From Companilactobacillus nuruki (lineage in GTDB: Bacteria > Bacillota > Bacilli > Lactobacillales > Lactobacillaceae): DNA of 64,000 bases. The stretch's first letter is position 1; each line of letters begins with the position of its first letter. Positions 25,514 to 33,721 of this stretch are shown here, piece after piece. The notes under the pieces are model-generated. The model was given only the letters and a program-made list of their open reading frames with translations. It was not told where the DNA came from and searched no databases. The translations under genes were made by a program, and so were the position numbers. The stretch spans positions 1 to 64,000 of the forward strand of contig NZ_NIPR01000007.1 in NCBI RefSeq assembly GCF_002872255.1. Direction: 5' to 3'.

Positions 25514-27280
25514 ATGAATATAGCAGCTATTTATCATAGACCTGAAAGTGAATATGCTTTTTTATATAAATCTAATTTGTTGCATTTACGTTTGAGAACA
25601 GCTCATAAAGATGTGGAAAAAGTTAGTGTTATTCATGGTGATACCTATACGATCGATAAGGAAAAATGGCAAGAAAATTCAATTGATATGAAATTGACTC
25701 TAAAAACTGAATTATATGATTATTGGGAGATAGAAATAAGTGAACCATTTAAACGAGCCGCATATATTTTTCATATTATAGGTTTTGATAAAACAGAATT
25801 ATTGTATGGAGATCAAGGATATGTTGAGTTTAGTCAAGAGGCCTTGAATCAAGACAATAATTATTTCAAGTTACCTTATTTTCATGAAGTTGATCGTTTT
25901 AAGGCACCAAAGTGGGTTAAGAATACGGTCTGGTATCAAATTTTTCCAGAGCGTTTTGCTAATGGAGATTCAACCAATGATCCTGAAAATACCTTACCTT
26001 GGGGTTCAAAAGATCCTAGTCCTCAAGACTTCTTTGGTGGAGACTTGAAGGGAGTATTAGATCATTTAGATCACTTAGTTGATCTAGGCATTAATGGAAT
26101 TTATTTCTGTCCAATATTTAAGGCTTCTTCAAATCATAAATACGATACAATTGATTATTTTGAAATTGATCCTAGTTTTGGTGATAAGACTCTGTTCAAA
26201 AAATTAGTAAATGAATGCCACAAACGTGGAATAAAAATCATGTTAGATGCTGTATTCAATCATATTGGAGACGACTCTCCACAATGGCAAGATGTAATTC
26301 AAAATGAAGATCAGTCTGAATATGCAGATTGGTTTCATATAAATAAATTTCCAGTTACTTACACTCCAGGAAAGAACTTTGAAGATGCAACGAATATAAC
26401 GTATGACGTGTTTGACACAACTCCTCATATGCCCAAATTAAATACTGCTAATCCAGAAGTAAAAGATTATCTTTTAAAAGTAATTAAATATTGGATTGAA
26501 GAATTTGATATTGATGCTTGGAGGTTTGATGTAGCCAATGAGATAGATCACGAGTTTTGGAGGGACGTTCGTAGAACTTGTGACGCAACCAAAAAAGACT
26601 TCTATCTTTTAGGGGAGATTTGGCATTCCTCTCAAAGTTGGTTGAATGGGGATCAATTCAGTGCCGTCATGAATTATGCATATACAGATTCCATTAAAGA
26701 ATATTTCATCAAAAACTCTTTAACAACTTCACAATTCATGTCGAATCTTAATAATCAATTGATGCTTTATCGCAAGCAAACTAATCAAGTTCAATTCAAT
26801 ATTTTAGATTCTCATGATACAGCGCGTATTTTGACAGTTGCTAATAATGATAAGGATTTGGAAAAAGAAGTTCTAGCCTTCACTTATTTACAACCAGGTG
26901 TTCCTTGTATTTATTATGGAGATGAATACGGTATGACTGGTGGAGATGATCCGGGGTGTCGTAAGTGTATGATCTGGGATAAAGATCAACAAGATACGGA
27001 TTTATATAACTTCTTTAAACAGTTAGTTGATTTCAGAAAAAAGAACAGCGTTGTTTTTTCTGAAGGCAATATGAATTGGGATAATCATCAGCCAGGTGTT
27101 TTGATTCTCAGTCGTAAAATAAATGATCATTCAATAACCGGTATTTTTAATATAGGTGATCAGAGTAGAAATGTATCTATTAATGGAGATGTTTTGCTTA
27201 AAAACTTATCTATAAACAATAGTCATAATGTAGATTTATCTCCTAAGGGATTCATTATTTATCAGTCAAAGAAAGACTAG
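25514..27280 (+). CDS. Neopullulanase/cyclomaltodextrinase (GH13_20 with CBM34)
   Basis: This is a 588-residue intracellular enzyme. Residues of about 1-120 form the CBM34-type N-terminal domain (AIYHRPESEYAFLY…LRLRTA) that builds the dimer interface in this group. The GH13 barrel follows with WYQIFPERFANGD, LDAVFNHIG, WRFDVANE (nucleophile D339), LLGEIWH (acid E368) and LDSHDTAR (D434). The MPKLNTANPEV motif is the GH13_20 signature. It hydrolyses cyclodextrins, pullulan-type and linear maltodextrins mostly to maltose, which feeds MapA. AAGGACGG precedes the ATG. It has its own upstream region after the msmK terminator, and no MalR operator is visible there. Confidence 0.93.
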   Translation: MNIAAIYHRPESEYAFLYKSNLLHLRLRTAHKDVEKVSVIHGDTYTIDKEKWQENSIDMKLTLKTELYDYWEIEISEPFKRAAYIFHIIGFDKTELLYGDQGYVEFSQEALNQDNNYFKLPYFHEVDRFKAPKWVKNTVWYQIFPERFANGDSTNDPENTLPWGSKDPSPQDFFGGDLKGVLDHLDHLVDLGINGIYFCPIFKASSNHKYDTIDYFEIDPSFGDKTLFKKLVNECHKRGIKIMLDAVFNHIGDDSPQWQDVIQNEDQSEYADWFHINKFPVTYTPGKNFEDATNITYDVFDTTPHMPKLNTANPEVKDYLLKVIKYWIEEFDIDAWRFDVANEIDHEFWRDVRRTCDATKKDFYLLGEIWHSSQSWLNGDQFSAVMNYAYTDSIKEYFIKNSLTTSQFMSNLNNQLMLYRKQTNQVQFNILDSHDTARILTVANNDKDLEKEVLAFTYLQPGVPCIYYGDEYGMTGGDDPGCRKCMIWDKDQQDTDLYNFFKQLVDFRKKNSVVFSEGNMNWDNHQPGVLILSRKINDHSITGIFNIGDQSRNVSINGDVLLKNLSINNSHNVDLSPKGFIIYQSKKD

Positions 27281-27285
27281 AAAGT

Positions 27286-27340
27286 TGTTATCGGTAACAT
27301 TGTGAAAACGATTGCAACAAATATTATGCTGAATAATAAT
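27286..27340 (+). promoter_or_regulatory. Maltose promoter 3 (mapA): MalR operator, cre, promoter
   Basis: TGTTATCGGTAACA at 27286-27299 contains the operator (27287-27298). After 13 nt comes TTGCAA (27312-27317), a 17-nt spacer and AATAAT (27335-27340). The cre site TGAAAACGATTGCA at 27303-27316 matches the CcpA consensus fully and overlaps the -35. Layout and spacing equal those before malE. Confidence 0.85.
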
Positions 27341-27416
27341 AAGAATTGTGGTAAGAAAATCTTTTTGAAGAATTGAAAAATAATATTTTTTTATGTTTGT
27401 AGGAGGAATATTTTAG

Positions 27417-29660
27417 ATGCAAAGAATATTTGATGTGGCACCTTGGAATATCGTTACGCATAAGTTAGACAAAGAAAATAAACGGCTTCAAGAAAGTTTA
27501 ACTAGCTTGGGCAATGGTTATATGGGGATGCGAGGTAACTTTGAAGAAGATTATACAGGTGATAGTCTTTCTGGAATTTATCTAGCCGGAATTTGGTATC
27601 CAGATAAGACTCGTGTTGGCTGGTGGAAGAATGGTTATCCTAAGTATTTTGGTAAAGTAATCAACGCGGTTAATTTCATTAAAATGAATTTTCTGATTAA
27701 TGGATCAAAGCTAGATTTGAATAAGGATACAATCAGTGATTTTACACTTGATTTGAATATGAAAAATGCTACTTTGACACGTTCCTTTATTGTCACTAAA
27801 GGAGAATCTAAAATTAAGTTCAACTTTGTTAGATTTCTAAGTGTGGCCCAAAAGGAACTATCAGTTCAGAAAGTAAGTTTTGAAAATGTTTCAGATAAGA
27901 TAGTTGATATCAAGGTTATTTCTAGTCTTGATGCGGATGTTAAGAATGAAGATGCTAACTATGACGAAAGGTTCTGGCAAGTTCTTGATATCGATAACGA
28001 ACAATTGATTGCTGAAACTAAACCTAATGATTTTGGTACTCCAAGATTTACTTCAGGTATGCAAGTAAGTTATGTAACCGATATGAAGGAAATTGATCAA
28101 AAAGTAACTGATTTAGAAACAAGTAAGACATTTGAAACTTCTTTACAGCCGAATGTAAGCGCTGTGATTGAAAAAAGAGTATTAGTTGTAACATCACGTG
28201 ATTATGAAAATGTTGATGATCTAAAAGATGCATTGGAAGGTATGATCGCAAAAGTTAGCCAAACAAGTTATGACGACTTATTATCAGCTCATACAAATGT
28301 TTGGGAGCAACGTTGGAATCAATCAGATATTAAAATTGATGGCGATACAGATGCTCAACAAGGTATGCGTTTTAATCTCTTTGGATTATTCACAACTTAT
28401 TCAGGTGAAGATTCACGTTTGAATATTGGTCCAAAAGGTTTCACTGGTGAAAAGTATGGTGGAGCAACATATTGGGATACTGAAGCATTTTGTATTCCAG
28501 TATACTTAGGGGTTTCTAAACCTGAGGTTTCAAGGAATCTTTTGATGTATCGTTACAATCAATTAAAGGGTGCTTATGTCAATGCTCAACAACAAGGCTT
28601 GAAGGGTGCTTTGTATCCAATGGTTACCTTTAATGGTATTGAATGTCATAATGAGTGGGAAATTACTTTTGAAGAAATTCATCGTAATGGTGATATTGCC
28701 TTTGCAATTTATAATTACACTCGTTATACAGGCGATAAATCATTTGTTCTTCACGAGGGTAGTAAGATCTTGACAGAAATGTCACGTTTCTGGGCAGATA
28801 GAGTTCACTTTAGTAAGCGTAATAATAAGTATATGATTCATGGCGTTACGGGTCCTGATGAATATGAAAATAATGTAGATAATAACTGGTACACTAACTT
28901 CTTAGCTAAATGGACTCTGAAGTATACGTTACAGATACTAGATGAGGTATCAGATGGACAACTTGCTAAGTTGGATATTTCTATGGAAGAAAGAAAACAA
29001 TGGCAAGATATTGTTGACAAGATGTATCTACCTTATGATGAGAATTTAGGGATTTTTGTTCAACACGATGGTTTTCTGGATAAGGACATTGAACCTGTCA
29101 GTGCTATTCCAAAGGATCAATTACCAATTAATCAACATTGGTCATGGGATAAAATCTTACGTTCGCCATATATTAAACAAGGTGATGTTTTACAAGGGAT
29201 TTGGGATTTTATTGATGATTTTACTGAACGTGAAAAGAAACGTAATTTTGATTTCTATGAACCATTAACAGTTCACGAATCAAGTTTGTCTCCAGCAATT
29301 CATTCAGTTCTTGCTGCTGATCTTCACTATGAAGAGAAAGCGGTTGCATTATATGAAAGAACCGCTAGACTGGACTTAGACAATTATAATAACGATACTG
29401 CAGATGGTTTACATATAACGTCAATGACTGGTGGTTGGCTTGCAATGGTTCAAGGATTCGCGGGTATGCGGGTTCACGATGATGGGACTTTAAGTTATAA
29501 GCCATTCCTACCTAAGAAGTGGAACAGTTATTCCTTCAGACAAGTGTTTAAAGGCCGTGTGATTGAGGTTGATGTTGAAAAGGATGGTCCACATTTTAAA
29601 TTGATTTCTGGAGATCCAGTAGAAATCAAAGTCTATGACAAAGTACGTACGCTTAAATAA
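27417..29660 (+). CDS. mapA: Maltose phosphorylase (GH65)
   Basis: This is a 747-residue GH65 inverting phosphorylase that splits maltose with phosphate into glucose and beta-glucose-1-phosphate, saving one ATP per maltose. Length and motifs fit the family: RGNFEEDY near the N-terminus, GGATYWDTEAFCIPVYL, and the catalytic region TGPDEYENNVDNNWYTN with the general-acid Glu482. C-terminal HITSMTGGWLAMVQGFAGMR follows. It is cytosolic. GGAGG lies about 10 nt before the ATG. It is followed by pgmB, which uses its product. Kojibiose or trehalose phosphorylase are alternatives in GH65, but the maltose context and residue pattern favour MapA. Confidence 0.94.
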   Translation: MQRIFDVAPWNIVTHKLDKENKRLQESLTSLGNGYMGMRGNFEEDYTGDSLSGIYLAGIWYPDKTRVGWWKNGYPKYFGKVINAVNFIKMNFLINGSKLDLNKDTISDFTLDLNMKNATLTRSFIVTKGESKIKFNFVRFLSVAQKELSVQKVSFENVSDKIVDIKVISSLDADVKNEDANYDERFWQVLDIDNEQLIAETKPNDFGTPRFTSGMQVSYVTDMKEIDQKVTDLETSKTFETSLQPNVSAVIEKRVLVVTSRDYENVDDLKDALEGMIAKVSQTSYDDLLSAHTNVWEQRWNQSDIKIDGDTDAQQGMRFNLFGLFTTYSGEDSRLNIGPKGFTGEKYGGATYWDTEAFCIPVYLGVSKPEVSRNLLMYRYNQLKGAYVNAQQQGLKGALYPMVTFNGIECHNEWEITFEEIHRNGDIAFAIYNYTRYTGDKSFVLHEGSKILTEMSRFWADRVHFSKRNNKYMIHGVTGPDEYENNVDNNWYTNFLAKWTLKYTLQILDEVSDGQLAKLDISMEERKQWQDIVDKMYLPYDENLGIFVQHDGFLDKDIEPVSAIPKDQLPINQHWSWDKILRSPYIKQGDVLQGIWDFIDDFTEREKKRNFDFYEPLTVHESSLSPAIHSVLAADLHYEEKAVALYERTARLDLDNYNNDTADGLHITSMTGGWLAMVQGFAGMRVHDDGTLSYKPFLPKKWNSYSFRQVFKGRVIEVDVEKDGPHFKLISGDPVEIKVYDKVRTLK

Positions 29661-29668
29661 TGTAAATT

Positions 29669-29702
29669 GAAAGTGTCTGAATAATTGTTCAGGCACTTTT
29701 TT
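29669..29702 (+). terminator. Hairpin between mapA and pgmB
   Basis: AAAGTGTCTGAA (29670-29681) pairs with TTCAGGCACTTT (29688-29699), followed by T residues. pgmB starts only 22 nt later with no clear promoter, so this is probably a partial terminator that lowers downstream expression. Confidence 0.8.
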
Positions 29703-29723
29703 ATAAAAGGAGAGTTAATATAA

Positions 29724-30410
29724 ATGGTAGAATTTGAACAAATTAAGGGTTTTTTATTTGATCTGGATGGAGTGATTGCCAATACTTCAACGTATCATGG
29801 TATAGCTTGGCACCAATTGGCAGATGAGTTGGGTGTAAAATGGACTGATGATCTTGGTAATCAACTTAAAGGTGTTGGCCGTATGGATTCATTAAATCTA
29901 ATTTTAAAATATGGTCATAAAGAAAACGCATACACTGAAGAACAAAAAGAATATTACGCTAATAAAAAAAATGAGAATTATATCCATTTGCTAGATTCAT
30001 TGGATAAATCTCAGATTTTACCAGGTATGGAGGAATTTATTAAGAATATTTCAGACCATGGATATTTGATCTCTTTGGCCTCATCTTCTAAAAATTCTCC
30101 ATACGTTCTAGAGAAATTAGATTTAGCTAAATATTTCGATCAACGTGTAGATCCAGCGACGTTAACTCATGGGAAACCAGATCCTGAAATTTATACTCGT
30201 GCAGCTGAAGTATTGAATCTTAAACCTGAAGAGTGTATTGGACTTGAAGATGCAGTTGCGGGAATAAAATCTATCAATGGTTCAGGTGCAATTTCATTAG
30301 GTATCGGCGATCCTAGGATTTTAAGTGAAGCTGATATTAATTTTGAAGATACGTCACAAGTAACTTTAGAGAACATTAAAAAGGCTTTGAATTTAAGCTA
30401 TCTCGGATAA
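29724..30410 (+). CDS. pgmB: Beta-phosphoglucomutase
   Basis: This 228-residue HAD-superfamily enzyme converts the beta-glucose-1-phosphate made by MapA to glucose-6-phosphate. The FDLDGVIANT motif supplies the nucleophile D13 and acid/base D15. The cap contains the TSTYHGIAWHQLADELG segment typical of beta-PGM, SSSKN provides the phosphate-binding serine, and GLEDAVAGIKS the metal-binding acids. AAAGGAGAG precedes the ATG. It forms a unit with galM 14 nt downstream. Confidence 0.95.
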   Translation: MVEFEQIKGFLFDLDGVIANTSTYHGIAWHQLADELGVKWTDDLGNQLKGVGRMDSLNLILKYGHKENAYTEEQKEYYANKKNENYIHLLDSLDKSQILPGMEEFIKNISDHGYLISLASSSKNSPYVLEKLDLAKYFDQRVDPATLTHGKPDPEIYTRAAEVLNLKPEECIGLEDAVAGIKSINGSGAISLGIGDPRILSEADINFEDTSQVTLENIKKALNLSYLG

Positions 30411-30424
30411 AGGTGGGTAATATC

Positions 30425-31402
30425 ATGTCAGTTGAGAGAAAAGTTTTTGGAAAGATTGGTACTCAACCGGTTTATTTATATAAAATTACAAACAAAAATC
30501 AAATGAGTATTAGTCTTTTAAGCTATGCTGCAACATGGCAAGACTTTGAAGTTGTAGAAGACGGTCAGAAACATTCTTTAATTGAGCACTTTGATAATAT
30601 TGATGATTACATCAATACACCATATCAAAATGGGAAGACCATTGGCCGTGTTGCAGGGCGGATCAAGGATGCAAGGTTCAGTATTGACAATGTTGAATAT
30701 AAAATGAAACCTAATGATGGAAATAATTTGTTGCATGGTGGGAATAATGGTTTGCAATATCAGAATTTTGATAGTGAAAGTTTTGATAATTCAGTTATAT
30801 TTAGCCATACAGTGAATGGAGAAGATGGTTTTCCTGGAATATTAAAGGTTAAGATAAAGTACACTCTTAATGATGATAATGAAGTGACAATTACTTATAC
30901 TGCTGAAACTGATCATGATACATTATTTAATCCTACTTGCCACGTTTATTTCGATGTTGACGATGAGAATATTAAACAACAACAGTTACAAATTAATGCT
31001 AAAAAATTTTTGGATGTTGATGATGAAAAAATTCCAACGGGTAAGCTACTTTCCACTATTAATGCTTATGATTTCAAAAACTTTAAAAAGATTGGTCAAG
31101 GGTTGAAACAATTAAAGCCTTTGAATAAAGTGGAATATGATGATACCTTTGTGGTAGCTAATAAAGCTGCAACTATTAAATCTGAACATCGAGCTATTGA
31201 TTTGTATACTGATCGAAATGGAATGGTTATTTTTACTGCTAATACTAAAGATAAGGCTAGTGGAAATAATTACAGCTCATTGGCTATGGAATTACAATAT
31301 TTGCCAGATGCAATTAATCACAATGATTTCGGAAATATCGTTTTAAAAGCTGGTCAAAAGGTTAGTTATACTAACAAATATAAATATCGTAAATTAGATT
31401 AG
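30425..31402 (+). CDS. galM: Aldose 1-epimerase (galactose mutarotase family)
   Basis: This is a 325-residue beta-sandwich epimerase. Visible motifs are the GRVAGRI substrate loop, NNLLHGG with the first catalytic-type histidine, NPTCHVYF with the second histidine, and ALEFQ-like MELQYLPD with the glutamate region. It interconverts alpha and beta anomers. In this operon it would help equilibrate the glucose released by MapA for glucokinase. AAAGGTGGG lies 7 nt before the ATG at 30425, preferred over a GTG four codons earlier. Confidence 0.88.
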   Translation: MSVERKVFGKIGTQPVYLYKITNKNQMSISLLSYAATWQDFEVVEDGQKHSLIEHFDNIDDYINTPYQNGKTIGRVAGRIKDARFSIDNVEYKMKPNDGNNLLHGGNNGLQYQNFDSESFDNSVIFSHTVNGEDGFPGILKVKIKYTLNDDNEVTITYTAETDHDTLFNPTCHVYFDVDDENIKQQQLQINAKKFLDVDDEKIPTGKLLSTINAYDFKNFKKIGQGLKQLKPLNKVEYDDTFVVANKAATIKSEHRAIDLYTDRNGMVIFTANTKDKASGNNYSSLAMELQYLPDAINHNDFGNIVLKAGQKVSYTNKYKYRKLD

Positions 31403-31411
31403 AGGGATTTT

Positions 31412-31795
31412 ATGAGGATTGAACACGTTGGTCTTTTTGTGAGGGATTTGGAAAAAACGGTTGAGTTTTATGAAACTTTTTTTGAAGCAAAAGCTTCAGA
31501 GAAGTATCATAATCCAGTAACAACATTTTCATCACGATTTTTAACATTTCCTGATGGGGCTAGACTTGAAGTTGGTACTAGGGATGATTTAAATAAGCAT
31601 CATGAAGACGGTTATCCATTAGGGTACATGCACATTGCCATGTCCCTAGGTTCTAAAGAAAGGGTCAATGAATTAACTAAAAGAATTTCTGATGCTGGTT
31701 TTAAGCATCTAAGTGGGCCTCGTGTCACAGGAGATGGCTATTATGAAAGTGTTATTTGTGATCCTGAAGGAAATCAAATTGAATTAACGATTTAA
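31412..31795 (+). CDS. VOC-family (glyoxalase-like) protein
   Basis: This is a 127-residue vicinal-oxygen-chelate protein with two beta-alpha-beta-beta-beta units. The first opens with IEHVGLFVRDLEKTVEFYETFF and the second with YMHIAMSLGS. The usual metal-ligand positions are filled by His5, Glu in ARLEVGT, His in YMHIAM and Glu in NQIELTI, as in glyoxalase I. It is the last gene of the mapA operon, 9 nt after galM. It may detoxify methylglyoxal arising during fast sugar use, but that role is inferred only from context. Confidence 0.85.
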   Translation: MRIEHVGLFVRDLEKTVEFYETFFEAKASEKYHNPVTTFSSRFLTFPDGARLEVGTRDDLNKHHEDGYPLGYMHIAMSLGSKERVNELTKRISDAGFKHLSGPRVTGDGYYESVICDPEGNQIELTI

Positions 31796-31798
31796 AAT

Positions 31799-31846
31799 AA
31801 AGATTCCTAATTGATGGTTTTAGATCATCAGTTAGGAATCTTTTTA
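31799..31846 (+). terminator. Terminator closing the mapA operon
   Basis: AAAGATTCCTAA and TTAGGAATCTTT pair, continued inside by TGATG/TCATCA, and a T-run follows. Confidence 0.9.
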
Positions 31847-31950
31847 CTTTTAAAGTATTTATTATTTATCAAATAATAGATTGAATTTGTTTACTTTTCT
31901 GTTACGTTTCTATTACTTAGATTATCTTTTTTAGACATATGTGTAACTTT

Positions 31951-32001
31951 TTACAATTATAAAAAAAGCTGAACTATACTTTCTTATGTTGCTGAAGCAA
32001 C
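31951..32001 (+). promoter_or_regulatory. Promoter and leader stem of the GH25 lysozyme gene
   Basis: TTACAA at 31951-31956, an 18-nt spacer and TATACT at 31975-31980 form the promoter. The leader then contains the perfect palindrome GTTGCTGAAGCAAC (31988-32001) just before the GGGAGAGG site. It may stabilise the message or hold an operator. Confidence 0.55.
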
Positions 32002-32019
32002 AAAAGGGAGAGGAATTCT

Positions 32020-32931
32020 ATGGTTTTGAAGAAAAGGTTTATTGCACTTGTTTCTATGACAATGGCTTTGGTAATATTGTTTTTCTGTGCAACAAATGTT
32101 GAGGCGGCTAGAATGGATATGGTAGATGTATCAAATAACAATGGGGAAATGACCATTTCCAATTTCCAAGATATGCATAATAACTACGGTGTAAAAGCGA
32201 TGGTTACTAAAATTAGTGAAGGAGCTTCATATAAAGACGCTGACGCTGCGATAGCAATTAAAAACGCTCAGTCTGCCGGGTTATATGTTAACGGATATCA
32301 TTATGCTAGATATAACTCAGTTGCGGGAGCTACTGCGGAAGCTGATTTTGCGGCAAAAATGGCTCAAGAAGATGGATTGCCAAGTGGTGCGGTTTTGGCT
32401 GTTGATGTTGAAAGCTCTGAACAAAGCCATCTTTCAGAATCGCAAAACGATGCTGATAATTCCGCCTTTATGACTGAGGTTGCTAAGTATGGTTATCGAT
32501 CAACCATTTATACAATGGGTTCATGGGTTGGAACCGTAATGAATGTTGATCAGGGGTGGATTGCCTCATATCCATATAATGCTACTGATCTAACAGAATA
32601 TTCAACACATCATGGTTGGCAATGGTCAGATACTTATACATTTAATGGTAGTTATGGCTATTTTGATGTTTCTCAACTTTATGATAACTATTTCACGAGC
32701 TATCAAACGCCAGATTTACCACCAAAAGGTGTCATTACTGTTAACAATAATTCTGGTGTTTATGTTCCTCTAATGGCTTTGCAAAGTGATGGGAGCATGT
32801 CTCCTGTGACAAATAGAGGCTTGTCTAACAATACACCATGGGCAACAGATCAAACTAGAGTTGTTAATGGCATAACATATTATCGAGTTGCAACTAATGA
32901 ATGGGTTGCTAGTCAATACGTGATTGGGTAA
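32020..32931 (+). CDS. Secreted GH25 lysozyme with SLAP-like wall-binding tail
   Basis: This is a 303-residue secreted muramidase. A signal peptide (to about residue 29, VEAA) is followed by a GH25 domain with D36 in VDVSNNNG and the catalytic D129-x-E131 pair in LAVDVESSE, which hydrolyse the MurNAc-GlcNAc bond of peptidoglycan. Residues of about 235-303 form one SLAP-type repeat (TNRGLSNNTPWATDQ, YYRVATNEWV), closely like the tail of the protein at 14081-15940, and tether it to the wall. It is monocistronic with a strong terminator. A self-targeting autolysin is more likely than a phage lysin because it has a signal peptide and no holin beside it. Confidence 0.92.
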   Translation: MVLKKRFIALVSMTMALVILFFCATNVEAARMDMVDVSNNNGEMTISNFQDMHNNYGVKAMVTKISEGASYKDADAAIAIKNAQSAGLYVNGYHYARYNSVAGATAEADFAAKMAQEDGLPSGAVLAVDVESSEQSHLSESQNDADNSAFMTEVAKYGYRSTIYTMGSWVGTVMNVDQGWIASYPYNATDLTEYSTHHGWQWSDTYTFNGSYGYFDVSQLYDNYFTSYQTPDLPPKGVITVNNNSGVYVPLMALQSDGSMSPVTNRGLSNNTPWATDQTRVVNGITYYRVATNEWVASQYVIG

Positions 32932-32956
32932 AAAATTTGGGGGATAATCTTTGTTA

Positions 32957-33010
32957 TAAAAATGACAGCTCATCAACTATTTGAATAGTTAATGAGCTGT
33001 CATTTTTATT
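32957..33010 (+). terminator. Terminator of the lysozyme gene
   Basis: AAAAATGACAGCTCAT pairs with ATGAGCTGTCATTTTT, with AACTATT/AATAGTT on top. It is one of the strongest hairpins in the window and also usable on the minus strand. Confidence 0.92.
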
Positions 33011-33042
33011 TTTAAATCAAATATTTTTTATATTGCTATTTA

Positions 33043-33450
33043 TTAACAAATTTGATCGCCAAGAGTCTCCATCTTCTTACGGCGTTCATCAGCAGTCTCA
33101 GGTTTAACATTTCTCCAATCAACAACTGATAATGCACCGTCAAGAATACCACTGTTATCCTTTAAAGCTAAAGCGTTGTGCCAAAGTGAAATATTCAATC
33201 CATTACTTAATAAGTCTTCATCAGAAGGAGAGGTACTCATTTCATAACCAGCGTTATTCTCCAAAGGAACAGTGTAGTCAGGATCAGCGTCTTTAAGGAC
33301 GACTAATTGAAATTTATCACCGATGGCACAACTACCACCTAAGCTAGAATATTTATTTGAACCATCGTCAGTAGTTAGAATCATTCTAACACCAGCAGGG
33401 ATTTTGTTTGCTAAGTATGTTTGTGCTTCTGGTTTAATATCTATTTTCAT
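33043..33450 (-). CDS. Iron-sulfur cluster biosynthesis (HesB/IscA-like) family protein
   Basis: This is a 135-residue small beta-rich protein of the HesB-like/Fe-S biosynthesis family as found in lactobacilli. It has the pattern PAGVRMILTTDDGSNKYSSLGGSCAIGDKFQLVV. It keeps one cysteine in GGSCAIG and one at the very C-terminus (QIC). The canonical CXGXnCGCG ligand set of IscA is not present, so scaffold activity is doubtful. AAAGGA lies 8 nt before the ATG at 33450, chosen over an ATG three codons earlier. It stands alone, facing the lysozyme terminator. Confidence 0.75.
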   Translation of the reverse strand: MKIDIKPEAQTYLANKIPAGVRMILTTDDGSNKYSSLGGSCAIGDKFQLVVLKDADPDYTVPLENNAGYEMSTSPSDEDLLSNGLNISLWHNALALKDNSGILDGALSVVDWRNVKPETADERRKKMETLGDQIC

Positions 33451-33721
33451 TATGAACATCCTTTCAATTTCAAAAATAAGATTGATTGTACAAAATTTAT
33501 TTGTATAAAACCTTTATTACAATTATTAATTTACATCATTAATCTCTATGTTGCAAGAGGTTTGCTTACTAAATTAAACTTTAAATATTGATAATCATTA
33601 AATTTGAATTTAGCAATAAAACTCATACATTTAATGGTATTTAAAATCATTTATAACTGTATTTTTTTTACAAAAAAGTGGTTTAATTAATTTGAATCAA
33701 TGATTAAGGGGAGAATTGAAT

